From Methylobacterium frigidaeris (GTDB taxonomy: Bacteria; Pseudomonadota; Alphaproteobacteria; Rhizobiales; Beijerinckiaceae): a stretch of 64,000 nt of DNA. Positions 44,201-52,867 of the stretch are shown here, in pieces. The notes under the pieces were generated by a model. The model did no database searches and was not told where the DNA came from. It worked only from the letters and a program-made list of their open reading frames with translations. Both the position numbers and the translations under genes were made by a program. The DNA lies in assembly GCF_022179185.1 (NCBI RefSeq), contig NZ_BPQJ01000009.1, positions 1-64,000 of the forward strand, in the 5' to 3' direction. Positions within the stretch are counted from its first letter, which is position 1. Every line of letters begins with the position of its first letter.

Positions 44201-44619
44201 CGCGGCGCTGGCGCGAGGCCGGGGAGGCGCACGAGGCGCTGCTCGGTACCCGCTGGCGCGATCCCGGACCCCTGACCGATGCCGAGCGCGGCGACGTGAT
44301 GCGGGCGGTGATCGGCTACGCCCTGGCCGAGGATCCGTTGAGCCTCGACCGACTGCGCACGAAATTCACCCCGAAGATGGCCGAGAGCCCGGACGCCCGC
44401 ACCTTCGGCCTCGTCGCCGCGCCGAACGCCTCCGGCACCGCGGCCTTCCGCAGCCTCGTGCGCCAAGCGACCAGCGCCGAGACGCTGACCGATTTCCTGC
44501 GCGCCTACCGAGCCCGCTATCCCGAGAGCGCTGCGCCGGAGCGGCCGAAGCAGAGCCCGGACGGGGCTCCGGCCCCGGCGCCCGAGGCCCGCGGTGCCGG
44601 TGGCCCGTCGCCCGGCTGA
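41221..44619 (+). CDS. Large periplasmic TPR-like protein at flagellar locus
   Basis: 1132 residues. Signal peptide (RRAAALIALAALAAGAGAADA). An N-terminal AMIN-like beta region (GRIALTFDHGVKVTAKVTGG, SYKVNVLEAGERVFIDLMPE) ends near residue 270. It is followed by a Pro/Glu/Ala linker (~280-335), a second beta region (~340-560), then a helical C-terminal half of degenerate TPR-like pairs (RTYQQLAETGAPAVAAEATL, GRLYAGTGRWRDAFVTARKA, WSARRWREAGEAHEALLGTR). Large proteins of this layout follow the MotE gene in Rhizobiales. Probably a periplasmic scaffold for motor assembly; exact role unknown. Start ATG chosen because the signal peptide follows it directly. Confidence 0.78.
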   Translation: MSSTGRSRRAAALIALAALAAGAGAADAAQLVAIQGSEQKNFGRIALTFDHGVKVTAKVTGGVLVVGFREPVTGQRERLAAEMPAYVAQVRRDPDGSGLRVALQASYKVNVLEAGERVFIDLMPEGWTGMPPGLPPEVLADLNRRAEELSERLRREAARGARRTTPLRLEVAHLPTLTRLSVRLPQEAEVGLERAGSEIRLRIPGTYTLEATEARAALRPAATALAAEAGTDAARLTLTLAEGYAAEGYREDDSYVLDLVKPAAKKLDDQKPDDRRPAAGMLDPPPAAAARAEPPPQTEPRPQSEARPQAEAPAPAPAEPPAPTGPVQARIVRAGQGLRIAFPFAARPPAALFERGGIATLVFESTAPVTLPALPAGAPASVAEGPRAEGAFTVLRLRLDSGVLAQLAAGEGQGWDLVLGDGSLPGGDVLAAQRSADPTGKPAVAVPLARPGGAVWLERDGERIAVVTARGPRIAGLPKRGRFVEFELLPSRQGVAVLAAADDLAVRPGLNEVTVTRPGGLSVSATVVEAPEAGAQSAAALLVQPERWREDQRGDVRARIRTAQAAAAAAERPARSAARLDLVRVLLANDFAAEAAGVLALTVREDPSMAASRPVRLLSAIAALRMGQDARAAGFLTPDGKQALDPELRLWRGVVDGRGRRSAAAIAAFKAGLPVIEAYPDDLQIVLYLAAVEAALDAKDPAFAQRALTAVAPLADAPFARDRLAFLKARFAEAIGQDGEARRTYQQLAETGAPAVAAEATLRSVDLGRATGTMTPEAAIDRLERLTLTWHGEAEAEGLARLGRLYAGTGRWRDAFVTARKANRLFPDHPATRGLHDDTVAVFSALFLSDRGASLGKIEALALFYDFKEFTPVGRQGDEIVRRLADRLVALDLLDAAGDLLQHQVDNRLTGAARASVAARLATVRLMEGEPLKALKVLQNTRLPELPAQIRDARLLLEARALSDLSRTDLALELLDGNTSPEAAHLRGDILWSARRWREAGEAHEALLGTRWRDPGPLTDAERGDVMRAVIGYALAEDPLSLDRLRTKFTPKMAESPDARTFGLVAAPNASGTAAFRSLVRQATSAETLTDFLRAYRARYPESAAPERPKQSPDGAPAPAPEARGAGGPSPG

Positions 44620-44644
44620 GGCGAGGACACGATCCCTTCCGGCG

Positions 44645-45316
44645 CTACCGGCCACCGCCTTCGTCTCGCGGCCGGTCGAAGCGGGGCAGCCGCCGGCCGG
44701 GCAGGAGGTCGTAGGGGGACCGCCAGCCGGGCAGGGCCGCGATCCGTCCCAGCCAGGCATGGATCGCGGGATGACTCGTCGCCAGGTCGTAGCCGGTCTC
44801 GTCGGCCGGGTAGGAGAGGTAGGCGCAGAGGGACAGGTCGGCCACGCTCGCGCGATCGCCGATGACGAAGGCGCGGTGCTCGACCTGCCCCGCGAGGATA
44901 CCGAGGAAGTCGTCGACCCGTGTCCGCAAGTAGGTCAGCACCGCCGGATCGGCTCCACGGCTGAAAGTGCGCATGAAGCGGTAGGTGGCCATGTGGGCGG
45001 ACAGTTTCTGATTGTCCCAGAACAGCCAGCGCAGCACCTCGAACCGCTCGGCCTCGCCATCACCGCAAAGGCGGCCGTAGCGGCCGCCCAAGCGCAGCAG
45101 GATCGGGCCGGTCTGCGTCAGGCTCTCGCCGTCATCCTCCAGCACCGGGATCTCGCCCATGGGATTGACCGTTCGCCGCCATTCGGGCGTCCAGGTCACC
45201 CGCGCGCCGAAATCGGTCCAGACCGGATCGAACATCTCGCCGCACAGGGTCAGCATCAGCGCCAGCTTGTAGCTGTTGCCGGATTCCGGGAAGTAGTGAA
45301 GACGATAACGGCTCAC
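44645..45316 (-). CDS. Glutathione S-transferase family protein
   Basis: 223 residues. Thioredoxin-like half begins MSRYRLHYFPESGNSYKLAL, with NPMGEIPVLEDDGESLTQTG supplying the cis-Pro and glutathione gamma-glutamyl-binding motif. The helical half carries FVIGDRASVADLSLCAYLSY, the usual N-capping box. The SGNSYK serine is the likely catalytic residue. Convergent with the TPR gene; not related closely to the GST at 21452. Confidence 0.9.
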   Translation of the reverse strand: MSRYRLHYFPESGNSYKLALMLTLCGEMFDPVWTDFGARVTWTPEWRRTVNPMGEIPVLEDDGESLTQTGPILLRLGGRYGRLCGDGEAERFEVLRWLFWDNQKLSAHMATYRFMRTFSRGADPAVLTYLRTRVDDFLGILAGQVEHRAFVIGDRASVADLSLCAYLSYPADETGYDLATSHPAIHAWLGRIAALPGWRSPYDLLPGRRLPRFDRPRDEGGGR

Positions 45317-45422
45317 GGGCGGTGCTCTCCGCGTCGGACGAGCCGAGATCTAACATGGGCGTCGTCCGTCCGGGCGACGGCGCGAGCGGGTCCCTCGCGC
45401 GGTCACGCAGCCGGGATCCGGA

Positions 45423-45623
45423 TCAGACCTCGCCCTCGCCCGCCGGGGCGGGCCGGGGTCGCGGCGCGTCGCCGGTCGTGGTGGTACCGGGATCGAGGGC
45501 GTCGGGCTTGCGCGCGGCGTCGTGGTCGGCCGGCGTGACCCCGACCCTGGCGGCGGCCTCGTCCTCGTCGCTGCGGGTCAGGTGCGGGCGGGCGGTGAGC
45601 AGGTCGTCGCGGCTGCCGGGCAT
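45423..45623 (-). CDS. Small hydrophilic hypothetical protein (66 aa)
   Basis: Starts MPGSRDDLLTARPHL after GGAGGAGACGCCA; rich in Asp, Ala, Arg, Pro and Thr, no hydrophobic core, so probably disordered. The longer frame to 45689 lacks a ribosome-binding site. Not recognised; kept because the Shine-Dalgarno is good. Confidence 0.4.
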   Translation of the reverse strand: MPGSRDDLLTARPHLTRSDEDEAAARVGVTPADHDAARKPDALDPGTTTTGDAPRPRPAPAGEGEV

Positions 45624-45799
45624 TGGCGTCTCCTCCGGTTGGCGCAGCCCAACGCGGGTCGGCCCGGACCGGTTCGACGTTCCGCACACGGTCGAGCGCT
45701 TTGCGCGATCGAGCCGACGCTTCGAACATTGAGGCTGGCCTTGCGGCTCGATCGGCTCGTACCCTGCTCGGGACCGGCATCAACACCATCGAGGGGTGT

Positions 45800-45884
45800 T
45801 GGTGCCCAGGAGAGGACTCGAACCTCCACGGCTTGCACCACTGGTACCTGAAACCAGCGCGTCTACCAATTCCGCCACCTGGGC
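45800..45884 (-). tRNA. tRNA-Leu (anticodon CAG)
   Basis: 85 nt with long variable arm. Acceptor GCCCAGG/CCTGGGC, discriminator A and encoded CCA; anticodon stem CTGGT/ACCAG around TTCAGGT (CAG, reading CTG); T-arm GGAGG-TTCGAGT-CCTCT. Confidence 0.95.
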
Positions 45885-46726
45885 CCGAAGCACTGCTTGG
45901 CAGCGCCGCGGTGACAGTCGTTTAGAGGGCGGCGGCGGCGGCGTCAACGGTGTTTGAGCGTCGGTTCAGGAGAGGAGGGAGCCGTTTTGACGTCGCGTCC
46001 AGCCGGAAGCGGTGCCAGATCGGAATTGAATCGGTGCGACCGGCGAGAGGTCGCAGAGGCTCCCGCGCCCCTCGTCGTCTCGCAGTCTTGATGGCCTAAT
46101 GCCGTAGAGGCACGTGGCCGGCCCGGGCCGATTGTCTCCGATCCGACGCCCGCGTTCGTCTATGCTTGGCCGTGGACCGTCTCTCGTCTGCCTGGATGCG
46201 GACGCGACCTCCCCCTCGACTGCACGAAGACCCGTCCCGCGCGAGCGTTGGCGGAACCGGACATGCGGGCTGCCGTCGAGGCGCGGGGCGGTAATTCCCC
46301 GCACAAATTTTGCCGGGACCGCATATTCGCAATTTTGTGCCGTCCCCCTCCGTCGTTTCGGTGCAAATCGCGATGCCGATCCGCCACACTCCTCCCATTG
46401 AGAACCGGGCCGGGCATCGATCCTCCAGAGGGTGGCGGGGACGAGGCGCCGGACAGGATCGGATGGTACGGGTTTTGCCCCATCCGCGGAATCGTCACCC
46501 GCCGCCGCCCGGACCGTCGGCGGCGTCGGACGGCCCTCCGGGCGCGGAGCGGCACGGTACCTTGAGCGCCATGGCCCGCGAGATCGGACGTCGCCCGTGT
46601 CACGGGCCCACGACCGGTCCGCCTGCGCCCTCGTCACGACCGTCGTCGCGGGATGCGGCCCGCGTCGACCCGCTTCCCCCAAACCCCGCGCCGACGACGG
46701 ATCACCGTCGCACCAGGAGAATTGCA
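45885..46726. other. Long intergenic region before the peptide ABC operon
   Basis: About 840 bp without a convincing gene; the ORFs present have low-complexity Arg/Pro/Gly translations. It contains an AT-rich inverted repeat (46301-46340) that may be an operator. Confidence 0.55.
46301..46340 (+). promoter_or_regulatory. AT-rich inverted repeat, possible Lrp/AsnC operator
   Basis: GCACAAATTTTGC (46301-46313) and GCAATTTTGTGC (46329-46340) face each other in a GC-rich background. A related ATTTTTGCCGC lies just upstream of the Lrp-type gene (52564-52574). Lrp-family operators are AT-rich palindromes, so regulation of the importer by that protein is plausible. Confidence 0.4.
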
Positions 46727-48337
46727 ATGAGCGACACGGTTGCCAACTGGACTCCCGGCGACGACGCGATGGTGGAGAACGCCATCCGGCACGGCGCGGA
46801 CCGGCGGGAATTACTGCGGATGATGCTGGCGGGCGGCGTCGCCCTCTCGGCCGGCACCGCGATCCTCGGCCGCGCCGGCGCGGCCCTCGCCGCCGAGCCG
46901 GTCAAGGGCGGCCACCTCAAGGTCGCCGGCTTCTCGGCTTCGACCGCCGACACGCTCGATCCGGCCAAGGCCTCCAACGCCACCGACTACACCCGCTGCT
47001 GCAGCCTCTACAACCGGCTGACCTTCATCGACGGCGCCGGCAAGGTCACGATGGAGCTGGCCGACAGCGTCGAGAGCACCGACGCCAAGACCTGGACCGT
47101 CCGCTTGCGCAAGGGCGTCACATTCCACGACGGGAAGAGCCTGACGGCCAAGGACGTCGTCTTCTCGCTGAAGCGCCACCTCGACCCGGCCGTGGGCTCG
47201 AAGGTCGCCACCCTCGCCAAGCAGTTCGCCGACGTGACGGCCGCCGACGACCTGACGGCCACGATCACGCTCGCCGCCGCCAACGCCGACCTGCCGACGA
47301 TCCTGGCGCTGCACCACTTCATGATCGTGGCCGACGGCACTACCAACTTCTCCAAGGGCAACGGCACCGGGGCCTTCGTCCTGAAGGAGTTCAATCCGGG
47401 CGTCCGATCGATCGTCGCCCGCAACACCAACTACTGGAAGGCGAAAGGTCCCTACTTCGACAGTTTCGAGTATTTCGCGATCGGGGACGAGTCGGCGCGC
47501 CTCAACGCGGTGCTGTCGGGCGACATCCATGTCGGCGCCAACCTCAACCCGCGCTCGCTGCGCATCATCGAGGGCAACCCGGCGATCGCCCCCTTCATCA
47601 GCAAGCTCGGCACCTATACCGACCTCAACCTGCGCCTCGACCTAGCGCCGGGCGACAAGGCCGGGGTCGTCGAGGGCTTCAAGTACCTCGTCAATCGTCA
47701 GGTGATCCAGAAGGCGGTCCTGCGCGGCCTCGCCGAGATCGCCAACGACCAGCCGATCCCGTCCTGGAACCCCTACTTCAATGCCGAGCTCAAGCAGCGC
47801 GAGTTCGATCCGGAGCGGGCCAAGTCCCTGTTCCAGAAGGCCGGCATCCTCGGCCAGGAGGTCCGCGTCGTCGCCTCGGACGCCGCCAGCAGCTCGGCCG
47901 ACTACGCCGCCGTGCTCCAGCAGGCGGCCGGCAAGATCGGCCTGAACATCGTGATCGACCGCGTCCCCTCGGACGGCTACTGGTCGAACCACTGGCTCAA
48001 GGACGCGGTCGGCTTCGGCAACATCAACGCCCGCCCGACACCGGACATCCTGTTCTCGCTGTTCTACCAGTCGACCGCGCCGTGGAACGAGAGCCGGTAC
48101 AAGTCGGAGAAGTTCGACGCGATGCTGCTGGAGGCCCGCGGCCTCCTCGACCAGGCCAAGCGCAAGCAGATCTACGGCGAGATGCAGGCCATGGTCGCCA
48201 ACGAGGCCGGCACCATCATCCCGGTGTTCCAGTCGAACCTCGACGGCGTCTCGCCCAAGCTGAAGGGGCTGGTCGCCAACCCGCTCGGCGGCATGATGGG
48301 CTTCGCCCTGCCGGAATACGCCTGGTTCGGAGCCTGA
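46727..48337 (+). CDS. Peptide/opine-type ABC transporter substrate-binding protein (family 5)
   Basis: 536 residues, periplasmic. The N-terminus has DRRELLRMMLAGGVALSAGT, a twin-arginine-like signal (D-R-R-E-L-L), then PVKGGHLKVAGFSASTADTL at the mature start. Family-5 signatures: KTWTVRLRKGVTFHDGKSLT, AKDVVFSLKRHLDP, FVLKEFNPGVRSIVARNTNY. The start follows CAGGAGA. It leads a four-gene operon with two permeases and a double ATPase; substrate may be di/oligopeptides or other cationic compounds. Confidence 0.93.
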   Translation: MSDTVANWTPGDDAMVENAIRHGADRRELLRMMLAGGVALSAGTAILGRAGAALAAEPVKGGHLKVAGFSASTADTLDPAKASNATDYTRCCSLYNRLTFIDGAGKVTMELADSVESTDAKTWTVRLRKGVTFHDGKSLTAKDVVFSLKRHLDPAVGSKVATLAKQFADVTAADDLTATITLAAANADLPTILALHHFMIVADGTTNFSKGNGTGAFVLKEFNPGVRSIVARNTNYWKAKGPYFDSFEYFAIGDESARLNAVLSGDIHVGANLNPRSLRIIEGNPAIAPFISKLGTYTDLNLRLDLAPGDKAGVVEGFKYLVNRQVIQKAVLRGLAEIANDQPIPSWNPYFNAELKQREFDPERAKSLFQKAGILGQEVRVVASDAASSSADYAAVLQQAAGKIGLNIVIDRVPSDGYWSNHWLKDAVGFGNINARPTPDILFSLFYQSTAPWNESRYKSEKFDAMLLEARGLLDQAKRKQIYGEMQAMVANEAGTIIPVFQSNLDGVSPKLKGLVANPLGGMMGFALPEYAWFGA

Positions 48338-48422
48338 GCGACGTCCGCCAGCGGCCCCGGGGATGATGCCGATGCGCCCCCCGGGCCGCCCTCGTTCCCG
48401 CCGTAGCGCGCATGGATCGTCC

Positions 48423-49379
48423 ATGAACTCTCTCATCCTCCGCATGGTCGCGGGACGCGTGGTGGTCGCCCTGGTGACGCTGCTGATCGTCGCCGTCGTC
48501 ATCTTCTTCGCGACCGCCCTCCTCCCGGGGGACGTGGTACAGATCCTGCTCGGCCAGGCGGCGACGCCGGCGGCGGTGAAGGGCCTGCGGGCCGCGATGC
48601 ATCTCGACCAGCCGGCCGCCCTGCGCTTCCTGCTCTGGCTGAAGGACCTCGCGACGGGCGATCTCGGCGTCTCCTACGTCAACAACATCCCGGTCGCCGA
48701 CCTGATCGGCAGCCGCCTCGGGAACTCGCTGAAGCTCGCGGGCGTGACGGCGGTGATCTCGGTGCCGGTCGCCCTGACGCTCGGCATCACCGCCGCGATC
48801 CTGCGCGGCACGCTCGTCGACCGGACCATCGCGGTCTTCACCATCGCGGTGATCTCGGTGCCCGAATTCATGGTCGCCACCCTCTCGGTGATCGTCTTCG
48901 CGGTCTATCTCGGCTGGCTGCCGGCCCTGTCGATGACCGGCGACGTCACGACCTTCGCGGGCCTGATCAAGGCCTATGCCATGCCGGTGGTCACGCTGAG
49001 CTTCGTCATCTCGGCGCAGATGATCCGCATGAGCCGGGCCGCCGTGATCGAGACCCTGAGCGCCCCCTACGTCGAGATGGCGTTGCTGAAGGGGGCCTCG
49101 CGCCGCCGCATGGTGCTGCACCACGCCCTGCCGAACGCGCTCGGACCGATCGCCAACGCGGTGGCCCTGTCCCTGTCCTACCTCCTCGGCGGCGTCATCA
49201 TCGTCGAGACGATCTTCAACTACCCGGGCATCGCCAAGCTGATGCTCGATGCGGTGTCGACCCGCGACCTGCCGCTGATCCAGAGCTGCGCGATGATCTT
49301 CTGCCTCGCGTACCTGGTGCTGATCACGATCGCCGACATCGTCACCATCGTCTCCAACCCGAGGCTGCGCCATTCATGA
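48423..49379 (+). CDS. ABC transporter permease, DppB-like
   Basis: 318 residues, about six transmembrane helices. N-terminal VVVALVTLLIVAVVIFFATA followed by LLPGDVVQILLGQAATPAAV is typical of DppB. The EAA loop for ATPase contact is VEMALLKGASRRRMVLHHAL. A start at 48363 is possible but would add a Pro/Arg-rich lead; ATG 48423 is preferred. Its last four bases overlap the next gene (ATGA). Confidence 0.93.
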   Translation: MNSLILRMVAGRVVVALVTLLIVAVVIFFATALLPGDVVQILLGQAATPAAVKGLRAAMHLDQPAALRFLLWLKDLATGDLGVSYVNNIPVADLIGSRLGNSLKLAGVTAVISVPVALTLGITAAILRGTLVDRTIAVFTIAVISVPEFMVATLSVIVFAVYLGWLPALSMTGDVTTFAGLIKAYAMPVVTLSFVISAQMIRMSRAAVIETLSAPYVEMALLKGASRRRMVLHHALPNALGPIANAVALSLSYLLGGVIIVETIFNYPGIAKLMLDAVSTRDLPLIQSCAMIFCLAYLVLITIADIVTIVSNPRLRHS

Positions 49380-50239
49380 GCGTCTCCCTGTCCAGCACGC
49401 GACCGGCGCGCCGCTGGCGCATCGGCTACCGGATCAGCCCGGTCGGCGCGATCTGCTTCGTGGTGATCCTCGCCTGGGCCCTCGTGGCGATCTTCGCGCC
49501 CCTGATCGCGCCCCATCCCGTCGGCGAGATCGTCGATTTCGACTTCTTCCAGTCGGTCTCGGCCCAATACCCGATGGGGACCGACTATCTCGGACGTGAC
49601 GTCCTCTCGCGTATCCTGTTCGGGGCCCGGTACACGGTGGGCATCTCGCTGGCGGCGGTCACGATCGCCTGCGTCTCCGGCGTCACCCTCGGCATGACCG
49701 CGGCGGTGATCGGCGGCGTCTTCGACAGCGCGCTCAGCCGCTTCCTCGACGCGCTGACCTCGATCCCGAGCAAGATCCTGGCCCTCGTGCTGGTGGCGGC
49801 GGTCGGGTCGTCGATCTCGGTCCTGACCCTGACCCTCGCGGTGATCTACATCCCCGGCTCCTACCGCTTCGCCCGGGCGCTGGCCGTCAACGTCAACGCC
49901 ATGGACTACGTCACCGTGGCGCGGGTGCGCGGCGAGCGGCTCGGCCACATCATCCGCGCCGAGATCCTGCCGGGCATCGTCGGCCCGGTCCTGGCGGATC
50001 TCGGCCTGCGCTTCGTCTTCATCGTGCTGCTGCTCTCCAGCCTGTCCTTCCTCGGGCTCGGCGTGCAGCCGCCGAACGCCGATTGGGGCGCACTGGTGAA
50101 GGAGAATATCGGCGGCCTGTCCCTGGCCGCCCCGGCCGTGATCTTCCCGCTGATCGCCATCGCCAGCCTGACGATCAGCGTGAACCTGCTCATCGACAAC
50201 CTGCCCCAGAAGATCCGTGACCGGAGCGAAGACGCATGA
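49376..50239 (+). CDS. ABC transporter permease, DppC-like
   Basis: 287 residues. GYRISPVGAICFVVILAWAL leads into the first helix; MGTDYLGRDVLSRILFGARY is the DppC hallmark and the EAA loop is YVTVARVRGERLGHIIRAEI. Pairs with the DppB-like subunit. ATGA overlaps at both ends show tight translational coupling. Confidence 0.94.
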   Translation: MSVSLSSTRPARRWRIGYRISPVGAICFVVILAWALVAIFAPLIAPHPVGEIVDFDFFQSVSAQYPMGTDYLGRDVLSRILFGARYTVGISLAAVTIACVSGVTLGMTAAVIGGVFDSALSRFLDALTSIPSKILALVLVAAVGSSISVLTLTLAVIYIPGSYRFARALAVNVNAMDYVTVARVRGERLGHIIRAEILPGIVGPVLADLGLRFVFIVLLLSSLSFLGLGVQPPNADWGALVKENIGGLSLAAPAVIFPLIAIASLTISVNLLIDNLPQKIRDRSEDA

Positions 50240-51894
50240 GCCGCCTCGTCGAAGTCCGCGACCTGAGGATCGAGGCGCGCACCGATGCCGGACGCGTCGT
50301 CGAGATCATCCGCGGCGTCTCGTTCGACATCGACGAGGGCGAGATCGTCGCCCTGATCGGCGAGAGCGGCTCGGGCAAGACCACGATCGCCCTCGACCTG
50401 ATGGGCTATACCCGCCCGGGCTGCCGCGTCACCGGCGGCACCGTCACGCTCGACGGCGTCGAGATGGGGGCCCTGCCCGAGAGCCGGCGGGCGGCGATGC
50501 GCGGCTCGCTCGTCTCCTACGTGCCCCAGAGCGCGGCCGCCGCCTTCAACCCTGCCCACACGATCATGGACCAGGTGGTCGAGGTCGTGCGCATCCACGG
50601 CTCGATGCCGATCCCCGAGGCGCGGGTCAAGGCGGTCGAGCTTTTTCGCGCGTTGGCGCTCCCCAACCCCGAGACGATCGGCGAGCGCTATCCCCACCAG
50701 GTCTCCGGCGGCCAATTGCAGCGCCTGTCGGCCGCCATGGCGCTGATCGGCGACCCCAAGCTCGTGATCTTCGACGAGCCGACCACCGCCCTCGACGTCA
50801 CCACCCAGGTCGAGGTGCTGCGCGCCTTCAAGTCGGTGATGCGAAAAGGCGGCATCGCGGGCGTCTACGTCTCGCACGACCTTGCCGTCGTGGCGCAGAT
50901 CGCCGACCGGATCATCGTGCTGCGCCACGGCGAGGTCCGGGAGGAGGGGCGCACCGCGGACATCCTGGAACGCCCGCAGAACCCCTATACCCGCGAGCTG
51001 CTGGCGGCCTTCCGGCCGAGCGCCGCACCGCGCCCGCCCCGCGTCGATCGGGACGACGCCCCGCTCCTCGTGGTGCGCGACGTCGTGGCCGGCTACGGCA
51101 AGACCGACGCGCAGGGACTCCCGGCCTTGCGCATCCTCAAGGACGTCAGCCTCTCGCTGGCCCGCGGGCGCAACCTCGGCATCGTCGGCGAATCGGGCTG
51201 CGGCAAGTCCACCCTCGCGCGGGTGATCGCCGGGATCCTGCCGGCGGCGAAGGGCGAGATCCTGCTCGACGGCCGGCCCCTCGCGGCGGATTTCCGCCGG
51301 CGCCGCCGCGAGGACCTGCGCGACCTGCAGATCGTCTTCCAGTCCGCCGACACCGCGCTCAATCCCCACCAGTCGATCGGCGAGATCTTGGGGAGGCCGC
51401 TCGCCTTCTACCACGGCATGGGCGGACGGACGCGCGAGGCGCGGATCGACCAGTTGCTCGACATGGTGCGGCTGCCCCGGCCCCTGCGCCATCGCCGCCC
51501 CGGCGAGCTCTCGGGGGGGCAGAAGCAGCGCATCAACCTCGCCCGCGCCCTCGCGGCGGATGCCAAGCTGATCCTGTGCGACGAGATCACCTCCGCGCTC
51601 GACACGGTGGTGGCCGCCGCGATCATCGACCTCCTGAAGGAGCTGCAGCGCGAGCTGTCGCTGTCCTACCTGTTCATCAGCCACGACATCGAGACCGTGC
51701 GGGCGGTCTGCGACGAGGTGGTGGTGATGTACAAGGGCGAGAAGGTCGAGCAGCTGCGCCCCGACGTGAATGGCGGAGAGCCGACCCAGCCCTATTCGCG
51801 GCTCCTGTTCTCGTCGGTGCCGCAGCTGCGCACCGGCTGGCTCGACGGCCTGGCGCAGGATCCCGAGCTCACGCGGGCCTTCGCGCAGCGATAG
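50236..51894 (+). CDS. Fused double ATP-binding protein of the peptide ABC importer (DppD-DppF-like)
   Basis: 552 residues holding two complete ATPase domains. Domain 1 (~1-265): Walker A GESGSGKTT, signature VSGGQLQR, Walker B LVIFDEPTTALD and HPYTREL-like NPYTRELLAAF tail. Domain 2 (~280-540): Walker A GESGCGKST, signature LSGGQKQR, Walker B LILCDEITSALD, then LSYLFISHDIETVRAVCDEV. The two are usually separate genes; here one polypeptide would power the importer. Last gene of the operon. Confidence 0.94.
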   Translation: MSRLVEVRDLRIEARTDAGRVVEIIRGVSFDIDEGEIVALIGESGSGKTTIALDLMGYTRPGCRVTGGTVTLDGVEMGALPESRRAAMRGSLVSYVPQSAAAAFNPAHTIMDQVVEVVRIHGSMPIPEARVKAVELFRALALPNPETIGERYPHQVSGGQLQRLSAAMALIGDPKLVIFDEPTTALDVTTQVEVLRAFKSVMRKGGIAGVYVSHDLAVVAQIADRIIVLRHGEVREEGRTADILERPQNPYTRELLAAFRPSAAPRPPRVDRDDAPLLVVRDVVAGYGKTDAQGLPALRILKDVSLSLARGRNLGIVGESGCGKSTLARVIAGILPAAKGEILLDGRPLAADFRRRRREDLRDLQIVFQSADTALNPHQSIGEILGRPLAFYHGMGGRTREARIDQLLDMVRLPRPLRHRRPGELSGGQKQRINLARALAADAKLILCDEITSALDTVVAAAIIDLLKELQRELSLSYLFISHDIETVRAVCDEVVVMYKGEKVEQLRPDVNGGEPTQPYSRLLFSSVPQLRTGWLDGLAQDPELTRAFAQR

Positions 51895-52053
51895 CGTGGG
51901 CCCGCGCCCTAGTCGCGCCGGGGACCCGAGCCGGCGCGGTCTTCGGACAGCGGGGGAAACCTGTCGATCGTCTCAGGGCTCCTCACGACCCTCCCGCCGC
52001 GCCGACCTCGCCGGAGCGAGCGACGACGATGATCGGGCGTCTCATGAGAGGCA

Positions 52054-52530
52054 CTAAAGCCGGAACATCGTGTCGAGCGGCAAGTACGACCTGACGATCG
52101 GCGACTTCAAGACGACGAAGCTGAAATATTGCTCGATGCCGATGTCGAGGTCCAACAATCGCTCCATCGTCGTCTGGTACTCGATGACGTCCACCGTGAC
52201 GAACTTGAGAAGATAATCGTAGCCGCCGGAAATCAGGTGACACTCCATGACCGAGTCGATCTTCTCGATCGCTGCCAGGAAGCGGGCGAAGTCGGCCTGG
52301 CGGTGATTCTTGAGCGTCACTTCCGTGAAGACGGTCAGGGCCTGGCCCAATTTCGAGAGATTAATCTGCGCGGAATAATTCGCGATATAGCCTTCGCTCT
52401 GAAGCTTCTTCACGCGCATCAGGCAGGGGCTCGGCGACAGGTTCACGCGCTCGGCGAGCTCGACATTGGTAATACGGCCATTCTTCTGCAATTCGGAGAG
52501 AATTTTCAGGTCGATCCTGTCGAGCTTCAT
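52054..52530 (-). CDS. Lrp/AsnC-family transcriptional regulator
   Basis: 158 residues. N-terminal HTH LDRIDLKILSELQKNGRITN, VELAERVNLSPSPCLMRVKK; C-terminal RAM domain AQINLSKLGQALTVFTEVTL with ECHLISGGYDYLLKFVTVDV. Usually senses amino acids. The reading frame is open upstream, but ATG 52530 begins the conserved HTH. It is convergent with the peptide importer, which it may regulate. Confidence 0.94.
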   Translation of the reverse strand: MKLDRIDLKILSELQKNGRITNVELAERVNLSPSPCLMRVKKLQSEGYIANYSAQINLSKLGQALTVFTEVTLKNHRQADFARFLAAIEKIDSVMECHLISGGYDYLLKFVTVDVIEYQTTMERLLDLDIGIEQYFSFVVLKSPIVRSYLPLDTMFRL

Positions 52531-52759
52531 CGGGGTCAGTCTGGTTCGGCATCGGCGGAGAGGATTTTTGCCGCTTTTGCGACATCCCGCAATCGAGCGA
52601 TCACGGAGACGACCGGCACATTCGCCTCCTATTCCGTGCCGAACAGCACGAAATGCCATTGGGTCAGCCATGGGGGTGGTCTCACGGCGGGCTTCATCCG
52701 GATCAGGAGGCGGCACGGCTCCGGAGACTGCGTCGTGTTGGGGTTTGAATGAGGCGAGA
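52531..52759. other. Upstream region of the Lrp gene
   Basis: Contains ATTTTTGCCGCTTTTGCG (52564-52581), AT-richer than surroundings, probably the promoter/operator of the regulator. No gene recognised. Confidence 0.4.
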
Positions 52760-52810
52760 TGGTGGGCCCAGCCGGGCTCGAGCCTGCGACCAGACCATCA
52801 TGAGCGGGCC
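52760..52810 (-). tRNA. tRNA-Met (CAT) 3'-end fragment, non-functional
   Basis: The minus strand reads CGCTCATGATGGTCTGG, then CGCAGGCTCGAGCCCGGC, then TGGGCCCACCA: anticodon arm with CAT, T-arm with TCGAG, acceptor 3' strand GGGCCC, discriminator A and CCA. The 5' half (acceptor, D-arm) is missing and the T-stem has a mismatch. This looks like a leftover att site or a broken tRNA. Confidence 0.6.
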
Positions 52811-52867
52811 GAATGGCGACATCGCGCACGCCATCGACCGGCGGGCGATCGCCATCATCGTTCGGCC

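Noticed and set aside
40723-44760. Minus-strand ORF of 1345 codons opposite the MotE-like and TPR genes
   Set aside because: It is an Arg/Gly/Ala-rich shadow frame caused by high GC; the plus-strand genes have signal peptide, domains and proper starts.
46310-46726. Upstream extension of the peptide-binding protein ORF
   Set aside because: Pro/Arg-rich translation with no signal; ATG 46727 has a ribosome-binding site and a Tat-like signal follows.
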